A stretch of 64,000 nt of DNA from CATOSP01 sp034422355 (GCA_034422355.1 DAOUJS010000046.1:124001-188000), one strand, 5' to 3'. Positions 7,722-16,340 are shown, numbered from the stretch's first letter. Program-made: numbers and translations. The notes: generated by a model not told the origin, from the letters alone.

Positions 7722-8954
7722 TTGACTAGCGGACCAAATCTGGAGGAAATTACCCGTCGCGGTGTTCAGGAGATCATCTCCCACGAGCAATTCGTGAGAA
7801 TGCTGGGGGAAGGTAAACCCCTGCGGCTGAAAATGGGGTTCGATCCCAGTCGGCCGGACATCCATCTCGGCCACGTGGTCGGACTGCGCAAGCTGCGCCA
7901 GCTCCAGCAATTGGGACACCAGGTAATCCTCATCGTCGGCGACTGGACGGCCCAGATTGGCGACCCCAGTGGTCAGTCCGTCACCCGCCCCGCATTGACT
8001 CATGAAGAAGTAATCGCCAACGCCGAGTCCTACCAGCGCCAGTTCTTCAAAGTGGTAGACCGGGACCGGACCCAGGTCGTTTGGCAGAGCGAGTGGTTCG
8101 GCAAGTTCACCTTGGCGGACGTGATTGGCCTGACCGGAAGGTTCACCGTTGCCCAGTTCCTGGAGCGCGATGATTTCGCCAAGCGATTCCAGGAACACCG
8201 TCCAATAGCCATCACCGAGTTTCTCTATCCCCTGCTGCAAGCATACGACTCGGTGGCCATAGAGTCCGACGTGGAGTTCGGCGGGACGGACCAGCGGTTC
8301 AACCTGCTGGTGGGGCGTGAGTTGCAGGGCATGATGGGCCAGCGTCCCCAGCAATGCTTCCTGATGCCCATGCTCGTTGGCACCGACGGCGCCCAGAAGA
8401 TGAGCAAGAGCCTTGGCAACTATGTGGCCCTCGAAGAACCCCCCGACGATATGTACGGCAAGATCATGTCCCTGCCCGATGGACTGATAGACCCGTACTT
8501 CGAGTACCTGACCGACGTGCCAATGGAAGAACTGGCCGAAATGGAGAGGAGCAAAGGTCAGGTCAACCCCATTGAGTTGAAGAAACGCTTGGCGCTGGAT
8601 ATTACAGCGCAGTTCCACAACCCTGCTGCTGCCAACGCAGCCCAGGCCCACTTTGAAAACGTCGTTCAGCGACGCGGCCTCCCCGAGGACATCCCGGAGT
8701 ACGCCGAGCCTTCCCTGGCTGGCCCGCAGGCAGCCCAGGGCCGCCGCTTGAGCAATATAATCCGGGACGCTGGCCTGGCGTCCAGTGTTGCCGAGGCCAA
8801 GCGCCTCATCAATCAAGGGGCAATTGAATTGATAGACTCCGCCACGGGGGACGCCCGGCGGCTCACCCGCGACGACCGCACCGACGACTTGGGCCTGGAA
8901 GACCGTACCGTCCTCAAACGGGGCAACCGCCGCTTTGTCAGGCTGGTGAAGTGA
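7722..8954 (+). CDS. tyrS: Tyrosyl-tRNA synthetase
   Basis: Class I aminoacyl-tRNA synthetase, 410 aa, charging tRNA-Tyr. HIGH-like motif HLGH (in RPDIHLGHVVGL), KMSKS in GAQKMSKSLGN, the tyrosine-site segment FLYPLLQAYDSVAI and GGTDQRFNLL are present. A C-terminal S4 RNA-binding domain starts near residue 345 (LSNIIRDAGLASSVAEAKRL). Start is TTG at 7722 with GGAGG six bases upstream. The compact HLGH form resembles the TyrZ-type branch. No T-box leader was seen; the upstream gap is a repeat. Confidence 0.95.
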   Translation: MTSGPNLEEITRRGVQEIISHEQFVRMLGEGKPLRLKMGFDPSRPDIHLGHVVGLRKLRQLQQLGHQVILIVGDWTAQIGDPSGQSVTRPALTHEEVIANAESYQRQFFKVVDRDRTQVVWQSEWFGKFTLADVIGLTGRFTVAQFLERDDFAKRFQEHRPIAITEFLYPLLQAYDSVAIESDVEFGGTDQRFNLLVGRELQGMMGQRPQQCFLMPMLVGTDGAQKMSKSLGNYVALEEPPDDMYGKIMSLPDGLIDPYFEYLTDVPMEELAEMERSKGQVNPIELKKRLALDITAQFHNPAAANAAQAHFENVVQRRGLPEDIPEYAEPSLAGPQAAQGRRLSNIIRDAGLASSVAEAKRLINQGAIELIDSATGDARRLTRDDRTDDLGLEDRTVLKRGNRRFVRLVK

Positions 8955-8958
8955 CGGC

Positions 8959-9474
8959 CTACTCTCGCACCAGGGCGTACAAGAACTCGTCTATAACCTT
9001 TCCGTCTTTAATGACGCTCTTCCTCAGACGCGCCTCGCAGGTGAACCCGGCCTTCTCCAAAACGCGCGCTGAGGCTGGGTTCCACTCGAAAACTGTAGCG
9101 TAGAGCCGCACCAGGTCAAAATTAGCAAAAGCGTATCCGGTCAACGCCCGCAGTGCTCTGGTGGCGATTCCCCGGCCCCAGAACGGTTCGCCCAACCAGT
9201 ATCCAATCTCTGCAGAACCCCTGTGTACGTCTTCCTGCAGCTTGATCCCTATTCCGCCTATGACCTCATCGGCTGTGGCGATGGCCAAGTTCTGCGCTGG
9301 CTCCTTGTCCTTCTGCAACTGCACCCATGCAATGGCATCTTCGACAGTGTAGGGATGGGGGAAGCTGTCTCTCAGGTTGATCCAGACGTTGCGGTTGTTG
9401 GCGTACCTGGCCAGAGCCTCCTCATTGCCGGATCGCCAGGGCCGCATTATGTATCCGCCCATATCAATTTCCAT
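8959..9474 (-). CDS. GNAT family N-acetyltransferase (RimJ/RimL-like)
   Basis: 171 aa. The GNAT acetyl-CoA site is seen as GYWLGEPFWGRGIATRALRA and the terminal strand/helix as NPASARVLEKAGFTCEARLRK, typical of the RimJ/RimL ribosomal-protein acetyltransferase-like group. Substrate unknown. I used ATG 9474 (MEIDMGGYIMRPW), with a GGGGG site upstream; a longer start would add 12 unrelated residues. Convergent with tyrS, four bases apart. Confidence 0.85.
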   Translation of the reverse strand: MEIDMGGYIMRPWRSGNEEALARYANNRNVWINLRDSFPHPYTVEDAIAWVQLQKDKEPAQNLAIATADEVIGGIGIKLQEDVHRGSAEIGYWLGEPFWGRGIATRALRALTGYAFANFDLVRLYATVFEWNPASARVLEKAGFTCEARLRKSVIKDGKVIDEFLYALVRE

Positions 9475-9526
9475 ACTGAGCCCCCTCAAACATCCATCAA
9501 TACCCGGCATTGGGTCATTGTAACCC

Positions 9527-9568
9527 CTGGAAGAGTAACTCTTGGAAGAGTGACCCCTGGAAGACTTG
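9527..9568 (+). repeat. Short imperfect direct repeats
   Basis: Three tandem near-copies of the 16-mer CCTGGAAGAGTAACTC: CTTGGAAGAGTGACCC and CTGGAAGACTTGGG follow directly. They lie in the gap between the acetyltransferase start and the mutase gene. Purpose unknown. Confidence 0.55.
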
Positions 9569-9704
9569 GGACTGAGCCGGGCTGCGGTCGCGTTGACACC
9601 CTGGCGAGGCCAATTTAGACTTCAAATCACGTTAGCAGTCGCGCGACTGGCCTATATTGCCCTGGTTAACCCTCAACCGGCCTGATGCGCATGGAGGTAG
9701 TCCC

Positions 9705-11381
9705 TTGGCTTCCCCGATGTTCTCAAAGGAAGAAATGGAGCGCTGGCGTGCTCAGGGATCCAAGTGGCGTGAAAAGAACGCCGCCGCCCTCCAGCGCAGG
9801 CAGGTTTTCAAGACCCCTTCCCAGGTGCCGGTGCAACAGGTATACACACCGGAAGATATTCAGGACCTGGACTATCTGCAAGACATCGGACTTCCCGGGG
9901 AGTATCCCTATCTGAGGGGGATTCATCCAACAGGCTACCGTGGACGTCTGTGGACCATGCGGATGTTCGCCGGGTTCGGGCTGGCTGAAGAGACCAATGA
10001 GCGGTTCAAGCTCCTTATGGACAATGGCCAGACCGGGTTGAGCGTCGCCTTCGATATGCCCACCCTCTACGGACTGGACACCGACGATCCGAGGGGGCAG
10101 GGGGAGTTCGGCACCTGTGGAGTAGCGGTCTCGTCCCTGGCCGATATGGAGACCCTGTTTGAGGGCATCGCCCTGGACAAGGTTACTACCTCGATGACCA
10201 TCAACAGCCCGGCCGCCATCATCTGGGCCATGTTCATCGCCGTTGCGGAGAAGCAGGGCGCGGACCTGCGGAACGTCGGCGGCACTCTCCAGAACGACAT
10301 CCTCAAGGAGTACATAGCCCAAAACGAGTACATCTTCCCTCCCGGTCCTTCTATGCGGCTGGTGGTGGATACGGTGGAGTTTGCAACCCGCCACATGCCC
10401 CGCTGGAACCCCATCAGCATCAGCGGATACCACATCCGGGAAGCGGGGGCCAACGCCGTGCAGGAGCTGGCCTTCACCCTCGCCGATGGCTTCGAGTACG
10501 TCCGGCACTGCATGGAGCGCGGTCTGGACGTGGACGAGTTCGTTCCGCGGCTGAGTTTCTTCTTCAACGTGCATAACAACTTCTTCGAGGAGATCGCCAA
10601 GTTCCGCGCCGCCCGTCGCATCTGGGCCAGGGAGATGACCGGGACTTACGGTGCGAAGAACCCGCGGTCGGCATGGCTCCGTTTTCACGCCCAGACCTCG
10701 GGCGCGACGCTAACGGCCCAGCAGCCGGAGAACAACGCGGCCAGGGTGTCGCTGCAAGCCCTGGCCGCCGTCCTTGGCGGTTGCCAGTCCCTCCACACCA
10801 ACGCCAAGGACGAGGCTTGGGCTCTCCCCTCGGCGGATACGGCGTTGCAAGCCCTGCGCACTCAGCAGATCATTGCCCATGAGACAGGCGTTACCGACAC
10901 TGTTGACCCCTTGGGCGGCAGCTTTTTCCTTGAGACCCTGACCAACCAGGTGGAGAGCGAGACCTACGATTACTTCCGCCGCGTGGACGACATCGGCGGC
11001 GTGATCCCGGCGCTGGAAACGGGCTTCCTTCAGCGGGAGATCGCCGATGCCGCCTACACCTATCAGATGGAAGAAGACCGCAGAGAGCGCATCACCGTCG
11101 GCGTCAACGAGTACGTTACCTCAGAGGCGCTGGAGATGCCCATGCTGCGGGTGGACCGGGAGGGCGAGCAACGCCAGGTGAAGAAGTTGCAGGACCTGCG
11201 CCGCCAGCGCGATAACCGGGAAGTGGCCGAGAAGTTGCGCACGTTGGAGCAAGCGGCCCGTGCTTCGGATAACCTGATGCCGCCGCTTCTGGAGGCGGTG
11301 AAAGCCTATGCGACTCTCGGTGAGATGATGGACGTGTTCAGGGACGTGTTCGGAGAGTACCAGCCTTCCTGGAGCTTTTAG
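9705..11381 (+). CDS. Acyl-CoA mutase large subunit, methylmalonyl-CoA mutase family (isobutyryl-CoA-mutase-like active site)
   Basis: 558-aa TIM-barrel subunit of an adenosylcobalamin-dependent carbon-skeleton mutase; the B12-binding domain is absent and must be a separate protein, not in this window. Family motifs: GQTGLSVAFDMPTLYG, GGTLQNDILKEYIAQN, SISGYHIREAGANAVQELAF, QTSGATLTAQQPENN, VDPLGGSFFLE. In methylmalonyl-CoA mutase the carboxylate is held by a Tyr (in RQYAGF) and an Arg (in VRNTYIFPP); here these are Phe88 (RMFAGF) and Gln206 (AQNEYIFPP), the pair known from isobutyryl-CoA mutase. Start TTG 9705 has GGAGGT upstream. An automatic label of methylmalonyl-CoA mutase would probably be wrong. 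Confidence 0.88.
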   Translation: MASPMFSKEEMERWRAQGSKWREKNAAALQRRQVFKTPSQVPVQQVYTPEDIQDLDYLQDIGLPGEYPYLRGIHPTGYRGRLWTMRMFAGFGLAEETNERFKLLMDNGQTGLSVAFDMPTLYGLDTDDPRGQGEFGTCGVAVSSLADMETLFEGIALDKVTTSMTINSPAAIIWAMFIAVAEKQGADLRNVGGTLQNDILKEYIAQNEYIFPPGPSMRLVVDTVEFATRHMPRWNPISISGYHIREAGANAVQELAFTLADGFEYVRHCMERGLDVDEFVPRLSFFFNVHNNFFEEIAKFRAARRIWAREMTGTYGAKNPRSAWLRFHAQTSGATLTAQQPENNAARVSLQALAAVLGGCQSLHTNAKDEAWALPSADTALQALRTQQIIAHETGVTDTVDPLGGSFFLETLTNQVESETYDYFRRVDDIGGVIPALETGFLQREIADAAYTYQMEEDRRERITVGVNEYVTSEALEMPMLRVDREGEQRQVKKLQDLRRQRDNREVAEKLRTLEQAARASDNLMPPLLEAVKAYATLGEMMDVFRDVFGEYQPSWSF

Positions 11382-11400
11382 GCCGAGAGGTTTATCAACC

Positions 11401-11760
11401 ATGACGGCCGGAAAGCCTGGAGTCCGCTACGCCCATGCTGATTACTGCGCCCTTCCCGATGAGACGCGGTGTGAGTTGACAGATTGGGAAGTTGTACACG
11501 GCAGCCGCTCCCAGTTCCCGGCATCAGATCGATGTCGTGTACATCAGGTTTCCGCGACGGACCGGGGTTGCCCTGGGCTGCCAGACCTGGTGGTGGGGAT
11601 TTTGTATACATCGACGCGGGAGCGGGGCTGGGAGGCCAAGCGGGGCGTATTCACCAGGGTGTAGGCATCGTCCCGGACCGGGGGCGGGTCCGGATAGGAG
11701 TTGGAGGCAAAGGCCCCGCCTACCATGTGGCGGGGCCTTCTAAATTGCGGCATGGGGACG
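11401..11760 (+). pseudogene. Uma2-family (DUF820) nuclease-like gene remnant
   Basis: Fragments of a Uma2 protein appear in shifting frames. Frame one gives YAHADYCALPDETRCELTD (like the usual TYEDYLALPDDERYELIDGE); a second frame near 11492-11540 gives YTAAAPSSRHQIDVVYI (like the APSxRHQ segment); frame one resumes with LPDLVVGILYTSTRERGWEA, matching PDLVVEILSPSTRERDREAK; a third frame then gives VPDRGRVRIGV. The middle is missing. At least two frameshifts and a deletion make it non-functional. It fills most of the 391-bp gap 11382-11772. Confidence 0.6.
11710..11739. terminator. Strong hairpin between the Uma2 remnant and the EF-G-like gene
   Basis: Perfect 11-bp stem AAGGCCCCGCC / GGCGGGGCCTT with an 8-base loop TACCATGT. 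The T-run after it is weak on either strand (TTCTAAAT on plus, TTTG on minus). Its place 34 bases beyond the stop of the minus-strand EF-G-like gene fits a transcription terminator. Confidence 0.55.
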
Positions 11761-11772
11761 TGGTGGGGGTTT

Positions 11773-13809
11773 TTATACCCTTTCTTCTTCCCGGGCCCGT
11801 TTTGCCTCGTCAATTACGCGGGGTTCCAGGTTGGCGGGGACCTGCTCATAGCGGTCGAAGGTCATGCTGTACTCCCCCCTGCCCTGGCTTACCGAGCGAA
11901 GGTCCTGGGCGTATCGCTGCAATTCTGACTGGGGCACCTCGGCCTCGATTTGAGTGACACCGTCCATCGGGGTCATGCCAAGAATGCGCCCACGCTTCCC
12001 GTTCAGGTCGCTCATCACCTCGCCGGTGTAGGCGTCGGGGACGATGACCTCCAACTTCATGATCGGTTCCAGCAGGATAGGGTTGGCGTCTGACACCCCC
12101 TTGCGCAGGGCTTGAGAGCTGGCGATCTCGAAGGAGATTCCGGACGAGTCGACGTCATGGAAGCTGCCGTCGTACAGGACAGCTCGAAGATCCACCATCG
12201 GGTATCCGGCCAGCACTCCCTCGTCCATCGCCTTGACTATACCCTTCTCCACGGACGGGAAGTATTCCTTGGGCACCCGGCCTCCCACCACCTCACTGCC
12301 GAACTGGAACCCTTCGGTCCGGTCCATAGGCTCCAACCGCAACAGCACGTGGCCGTACTGACCGTGGCCGCCGGACTGCTTCTTGTGCCGGTACTCGGTC
12401 TGGGTGACCTTGGTGATGGTCTCCTTGTAAGCGACCCGGGGCAGCCTGACAGTGAGGTCTGCGCCGAACTTTCGGCGTATCTTGTCCATCGCCACGTCGA
12501 TCTGGGCATCGCCAATGCCGGTGACGACAGTCTCGTTGGTATCCGAGTCACGGGACATGCGGAGAGTGGGGTCCTCTTCCACAATGCGGGCCAGGGAGAG
12601 TGACATCTTGTCCAGGTCGGCCTTGGTGGCCGGGGCTACGGCCACCCGGTAGTATCCCACCGGGAACTTGATGGGCTCGAACCGGACGGCGTTGTCGCGG
12701 GTGCAGAGGGCGTCGCCGGTCAGGGTCTCGGAGAGCTTGCCGATTGCGCCGATGTCGCCAGCGGTGACCTCGGTGACGTTCTCCTGGTTCTTTCCCCTGG
12801 GCAGGTAGAGCTGTCCAATGCGTTCTGAACCCTGCCGCACGCTGTTCCAGACTTCCGAGTTGCTCCTGATAGTCCCCTGGTACACGCGGAAGACCGACAG
12901 CTTGCCGACGAAGGGGTCTGCGGTGGTCTTGAAGACCAGCGCGGCGAGGGGGGCGTCGGCATTGGCCACAATGGTGGAGTCGTCGGTGATCTGCGGCCCT
13001 GTCCCGTCGACCGGCGAGGGGAGGAAGTCCAAGACCATCTGGGTGAATTCATCAACTCCAAGGTTCTGGGCCGCCGAGGCCGCCAGTATCGGCACGAGTT
13101 CGCCGCGCCATACGGCGGCGCGGACACCGGAGATTATCTCCTCCGGGGTCAACTCCTCGCCTTCCAGATACTTGTCGGCCAGGGCGTCGTCGCTTTCGGC
13201 GGCGGCTTCGATCAACCGTTCCCGCGCCGCTTCTAATTCATCGGCCACCTCGGCGGGAACGTCAGAGGGCGGGTTGACTACGCTGATGACACCCTGGAAG
13301 TCCTGGGCTTCTCCTACGGGAATCTGGAAGGGAACGCACTGGTTTCCGAAGGTGGCCTGAATGTCGGCGACGCAGCGGGAGAAACTGGCGTTTTCCCGGT
13401 CCATTTTGTTTACCAGCATCATCCGGGGCAGTCCCAACTCCCGGCACATGTTCCAAGATCGTTCAGTGCCCACGTCCACGCCGGACTGGGCCGCGACCAG
13501 AATTACCGCGCCCTCGGACACCCGCAACGCGGCAACAACTTCTCCTATGAAGTCGTCGTAGCCCGGCGTGTCCAGGAAGTTGATCTTGTTGCTGCCGGCG
13601 GCGCAGGCGGCCAGAGTGGTCTGGATGCTGCTGGCGCGCTTGATTTCTTCCGGCTCGTAATCGGAGACGGTGTTGCCGTCCTCGACCCGGCCTACCCGGG
13701 TGGTCACTTTGGAGTTGAACAGCATCGCCTCGGCGAGGGAAGTCTTGCCTGCTCCGCTATGGGAGACCAAGGCGACGTTTCGGATGTTTCCAGGATCAAT
13801 GCTGGGCAT
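11773..13809 (-). CDS. Elongation factor G-like GTPase (EF-G paralogue, type II)
   Basis: 678-aa translational GTPase. P-loop SHSGAGKTSLAEAML near residue 16, G3 motif DTPGYDDF, G4 NKMD; domains II-V follow with RGKNQENV, SGGHGQYGHVLLRLEP and the C-terminal GRILGMTPMDGVTQIEAEVP. The P-loop form HSGAGKTSL and the short switch I region separate it from housekeeping FusA and match the EF-G-like paralogues of many bacteria, whose job (ribosome recycling or a specialised step) is uncertain. Start ATG 13809 has GGGGGA upstream. No rpsL/rpsG/tuf neighbours, which also argues against the canonical fusA. Confidence 0.88.
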   Translation of the reverse strand: MPSIDPGNIRNVALVSHSGAGKTSLAEAMLFNSKVTTRVGRVEDGNTVSDYEPEEIKRASSIQTTLAACAAGSNKINFLDTPGYDDFIGEVVAALRVSEGAVILVAAQSGVDVGTERSWNMCRELGLPRMMLVNKMDRENASFSRCVADIQATFGNQCVPFQIPVGEAQDFQGVISVVNPPSDVPAEVADELEAARERLIEAAAESDDALADKYLEGEELTPEEIISGVRAAVWRGELVPILAASAAQNLGVDEFTQMVLDFLPSPVDGTGPQITDDSTIVANADAPLAALVFKTTADPFVGKLSVFRVYQGTIRSNSEVWNSVRQGSERIGQLYLPRGKNQENVTEVTAGDIGAIGKLSETLTGDALCTRDNAVRFEPIKFPVGYYRVAVAPATKADLDKMSLSLARIVEEDPTLRMSRDSDTNETVVTGIGDAQIDVAMDKIRRKFGADLTVRLPRVAYKETITKVTQTEYRHKKQSGGHGQYGHVLLRLEPMDRTEGFQFGSEVVGGRVPKEYFPSVEKGIVKAMDEGVLAGYPMVDLRAVLYDGSFHDVDSSGISFEIASSQALRKGVSDANPILLEPIMKLEVIVPDAYTGEVMSDLNGKRGRILGMTPMDGVTQIEAEVPQSELQRYAQDLRSVSQGRGEYSMTFDRYEQVPANLEPRVIDEAKRAREEERV

Positions 13810-14226
13810 CTGGCATCCCCCCTAAAGATTTGGCCCCCTATCCGGAAGCCTGCGTGTGCGGCCCCTCAACACCCATTCCCCAATATAGGCGCACGGATAT
13901 GGGGAACACTTATGGAATTATGCCCTATTCTAGCCGTAACCGCGCATCCGGCGCAACACGCTCTTATGCCGCGGCAGCGTTTCTTTACAGGTGGTCAAGT
14001 CATGCGAAGTCGAGTCATGCAAGGAAGGCCCGCTGGTCCCCGCCCATGATCCGGTCGAAGGCAGGCCCTCACCCTAACCCTCTCCCAGGACGCGCTTCGC
14101 GGGAATTACGGTTGGTGGGAATGACGGTTTGGTATGGAAACGGGGATTGCGGGCGGCGGGACGATTCCCACAGAATCTTGCGCTGGTTTATAATGGTCTA
14201 AAGCTACTGGGCAGAAGGCGGGAACG
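13810..14226. other. Gene-free stretch with a dispersed G/C-rich repeat
   Basis: No credible gene. At 14068-14110 it holds CCCTCACCCTAACCCTCTCC followed by CGCGCTTCGCGGGAATTACG. The first half recurs at 35529 (CCCTCACCCAACCCCTCTCC) and the second at 63348 (CGCCTTCGCGGGAATGACGG). These are common dispersed intergenic elements in environmental genomes. Promoters for the EF-G-like gene (minus) and the DUF1232 gene (plus) should lie here; I cannot pin either down. Confidence 0.5.
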
Positions 14227-14598
14227 ATGCTGTTCAAAATAGCAATGCCATTGTTGATGATGTTTGGGCCCAGGCTGCTGCCACCCCTGATCAAGTACGT
14301 GGTTCTGGTCTGGAAGCTGATTTTCGACAGGCGGGTCTCTCTCATACTGCGGTCGCTGGTGCCAATGTCCATTCTCTACTTCCTGTCTCCCTGGGACCTG
14401 GTCTCTGACAGGTTCGGCCCAATAAGCAAGATTGATGACCTGCTGGTATTCGCGCTGGCCCTCCTGCTCTTGATCAAACTGTCTCCCCAGTACGTCGTCA
14501 ATGAACACCTGGGCATCACACCCTTGGAGGACCGTCCCCAGGAGCGGGACCCGGACAAGGTGGTGGACGGCACCTCCCGGCCGGTGGACGAAGAGTGA
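14227..14598 (+). CDS. DUF1232 (YkvA-like) small membrane protein
   Basis: 123 aa. The DUF1232 core is RSLVPMSILYFLSPWDLVSD followed by GPISKIDDLLVFALALLLLI, with the conserved Y-x-SP-x-DL and DD features. Two or three membrane segments (about 5-25, 45-60, 73-88) and a charged C-terminal tail rich in Asp, Glu and Arg. Function of the family is not established. Lone gene ahead of hemW on the same strand. Confidence 0.8.
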   Translation: MLFKIAMPLLMMFGPRLLPPLIKYVVLVWKLIFDRRVSLILRSLVPMSILYFLSPWDLVSDRFGPISKIDDLLVFALALLLLIKLSPQYVVNEHLGITPLEDRPQERDPDKVVDGTSRPVDEE

Positions 14599-14665
14599 CG
14601 GTGTTGGCGAGGGCTGACGTACTTTCCCCATTCACATTCCCGAACTCCGTTAGACAACCTGGAGC

Positions 14666-15961
14666 ATGACTCCCCTAGTGCCCCCCGCCGAGAACGCCGC
14701 CCCGTCAACACGAGCCGGCCGGCATGGCCGTGGAGCCTCCGCTTCTCAGATAGTCCCCGCTGCCGGTATTTCCCTGTACGTTCACGTGCCCTTCTGCAAG
14801 ACCAAGTGCCCCTACTGCGATTTCAACACCTTTCAGGGCATCGAGAACCTGATGAGGCCATACCTGAGCGCGGTGGTCCGGGAGTTGGAGTTATGGGGCG
14901 GGCTGTTGGAGCATCCGGGCGTCAACACCGTGTTCTTCGGCGGCGGCACCCCGTCGTACCTGCCTCCCGGATACCTGCAGCACGTGCTGGATGCGGTGAG
15001 GACATCATTCGTCCTGTCGCCCGGCGCAGAGATTACAATTGAAGCCAACCCCGGTGACCCGCTGTTTTCAGATGGAGGAGCCGGATGCCGGGAGTTGCTC
15101 CAGGCCGGCGTCAACCGCCTCAGCATCGGAGTCCAGAGTCTGGACAACGATCTTCTGGCGCTGCTGGGGCGGCGCCACACGGCGGATGCGGCGCTGGAGG
15201 CGTTGCGGGCGGCGCGAGAGGGGGGCTTCTCCAACGTCAACCTGGACTTGATGTACGGTCTGCCCCGGCAGACCCTTGCCCAATGGCAGGAAACCCTGGA
15301 TAGGCTGCTGTCCCAGTCTCCTGCGCATGTTTCCCTGTATTGCCTTACCCTGGAGGAAGGGACGTCCTTCCATCGCTGGGCCGGGCAGGGCAAGATACCG
15401 ACGCCGGACCCGGACCAGGCCGCGGACATGTATCACCATGCCGAGGCGGAGCTTGAACCGGCGGGCTACCACCATTACGAGATCTCCAACTGGTGCCTTC
15501 CCAGCCTGGAGAGCCGCCACAACATGGTCTACTGGCTCAATCAGCCGTATCTTGGGGTTGGTCCCGGCGCTCATTCCAGCTTGGACTGGCACCGTTTCTG
15601 GGACGTTTCCTCGCCGCTGAAGTACTTCGCCGCGATTGAGCGTTGGGCCTCCGGTGGTCCACATTCTGCGGGTGCTATCGATGGACCTCTCCTGGAGAGC
15701 ATTCCCCAGGTAGACGGCCACGAGTTCTGCGGTGGAGAGACAGCGTGTGCCGAGACGATGGTCTTGGGTCTGCGGCTGCTGGACGGGATGGACCTGGACG
15801 CCGCGTCAGCCCGTGCTGACGTGGACCTGGCATCGCATTACCAGGCCGAGATACGCGATCTGGATGACATGGGTCTGCTGGAAAGGGATGGGAACACGCT
15901 GCGCCTGACAAGAGCCGCGTACCTGGTTGCCAACCAAGTATTTACCAGGTTTGTTGAGTAG
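14666..15961 (+). CDS. hemW: Radical SAM heme chaperone HemW (formerly coproporphyrinogen III oxidase-like)
   Basis: Radical SAM protein, about 430 aa. The cluster motif CKTKCPYCDF is CxxxCxxC without the fourth Cys of true HemN, so HemW (heme binding and transfer) is the better name. FFGGGTPSYL, TIEANPGD, GVQSLDNDLLALLGRRH and NLDLMYGLPRQT follow. The N-terminus is odd: the first 30 or so codons run through a copy of the dispersed palindromic repeat (AENAAPSTRAGRHGRG) before the normal start of homology at ISLYVHVPFC, and no ATG/GTG/TTG lies between the repeat and the homology. GTG at 14678 is an alternative start. Confidence 0.9.
   Translation: MTPLVPPAENAAPSTRAGRHGRGASASQIVPAAGISLYVHVPFCKTKCPYCDFNTFQGIENLMRPYLSAVVRELELWGGLLEHPGVNTVFFGGGTPSYLPPGYLQHVLDAVRTSFVLSPGAEITIEANPGDPLFSDGGAGCRELLQAGVNRLSIGVQSLDNDLLALLGRRHTADAALEALRAAREGGFSNVNLDLMYGLPRQTLAQWQETLDRLLSQSPAHVSLYCLTLEEGTSFHRWAGQGKIPTPDPDQAADMYHHAEAELEPAGYHHYEISNWCLPSLESRHNMVYWLNQPYLGVGPGAHSSLDWHRFWDVSSPLKYFAAIERWASGGPHSAGAIDGPLLESIPQVDGHEFCGGETACAETMVLGLRLLDGMDLDAASARADVDLASHYQAEIRDLDDMGLLERDGNTLRLTRAAYLVANQVFTRFVE
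14687..14748 (+). repeat. Dispersed palindromic repeat, copy 8 (inside the hemW reading frame)
   Basis: CCGAGAACGCCGCCCCGTCA at the head, GGCCGGCATGGCCGTGGAGC in the middle and CTTCTCAG at the tail. The head and tail are inverse of each other (CNGAGAA / TTCTCAG). It lies in frame at the 5' end of hemW. Confidence 0.7.
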
Positions 15962-15967
15962 GATTAA

Positions 15968-16339
15968 ATGGATATACGTGATAGACCTGTTGGGCCGGAG
16001 AGAGTCGTGAGTTCATCAAATGTCCAGACCTCATATATAGTCACCAACCCGAAGATTTGTTTCGGCAAACCGCGAATCGCCGGGACGCGGATGGCGGTCA
16101 AGTTCATTGTCTGTGAGTACACGCATTGGGGGCTGACTCCGGAGGAAATCTGCGTTTCCCATCCCGGAATAACGCCGGCTCAAGTCCACGCCGCGTTATC
16201 CTATTACTATGACCATAAGGAAGAGCTGGACAGGGAGGCGCGTGAGGAGATTGAATGGGCGGGGCGCATGGAGAAGGAGCAGGCTATCAGGGGGCAGAAA
16301 CTTTGGGACTCTGCCGCCCGTCGGGGCCAGGAGGGTTGA
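15968..16339 (+). CDS. DUF433 antitoxin-like protein, first copy
   Basis: 123 aa. Residues about 25-95 match the DUF433 winged-helix-like family: ICFGKPRIAGTRMAVKFIV, GLTPEEICVSHPGITPAQVH and AALSYYYDHKEELD. DUF433 proteins are usually the antitoxin partners of PIN-like or DUF5615 toxins. It starts seven bases after hemW and ends one base before a second DUF433 gene, so the three genes to 16969 look like one unit. The N-terminal 22 residues are not part of the domain; a later start is possible (GTG at 16007 region). Confidence 0.8.
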   Translation: MDIRDRPVGPERVVSSSNVQTSYIVTNPKICFGKPRIAGTRMAVKFIVCEYTHWGLTPEEICVSHPGITPAQVHAALSYYYDHKEELDREAREEIEWAGRMEKEQAIRGQKLWDSAARRGQEG

Positions 16340-16340
16340 T

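Noticed and set aside
6672..8816. 714-codon minus-strand frame opposite ribF and tyrS
   Set aside because: It is the antisense shadow of two well-conserved plus-strand genes in GC-rich DNA; its protein shows no domain and spans the intergenic repeat.
11773..13809. Calling this gene the housekeeping fusA
   Set aside because: The HSGAGKTSL P-loop form, shortened switch I region and lack of str-operon neighbours fit the EF-G-like paralogue instead.
14666..15961. Oxygen-independent coproporphyrinogen oxidase HemN
   Set aside because: The fourth Cys of the HemN CxxxCxxCxC motif is Phe here, which marks HemW.
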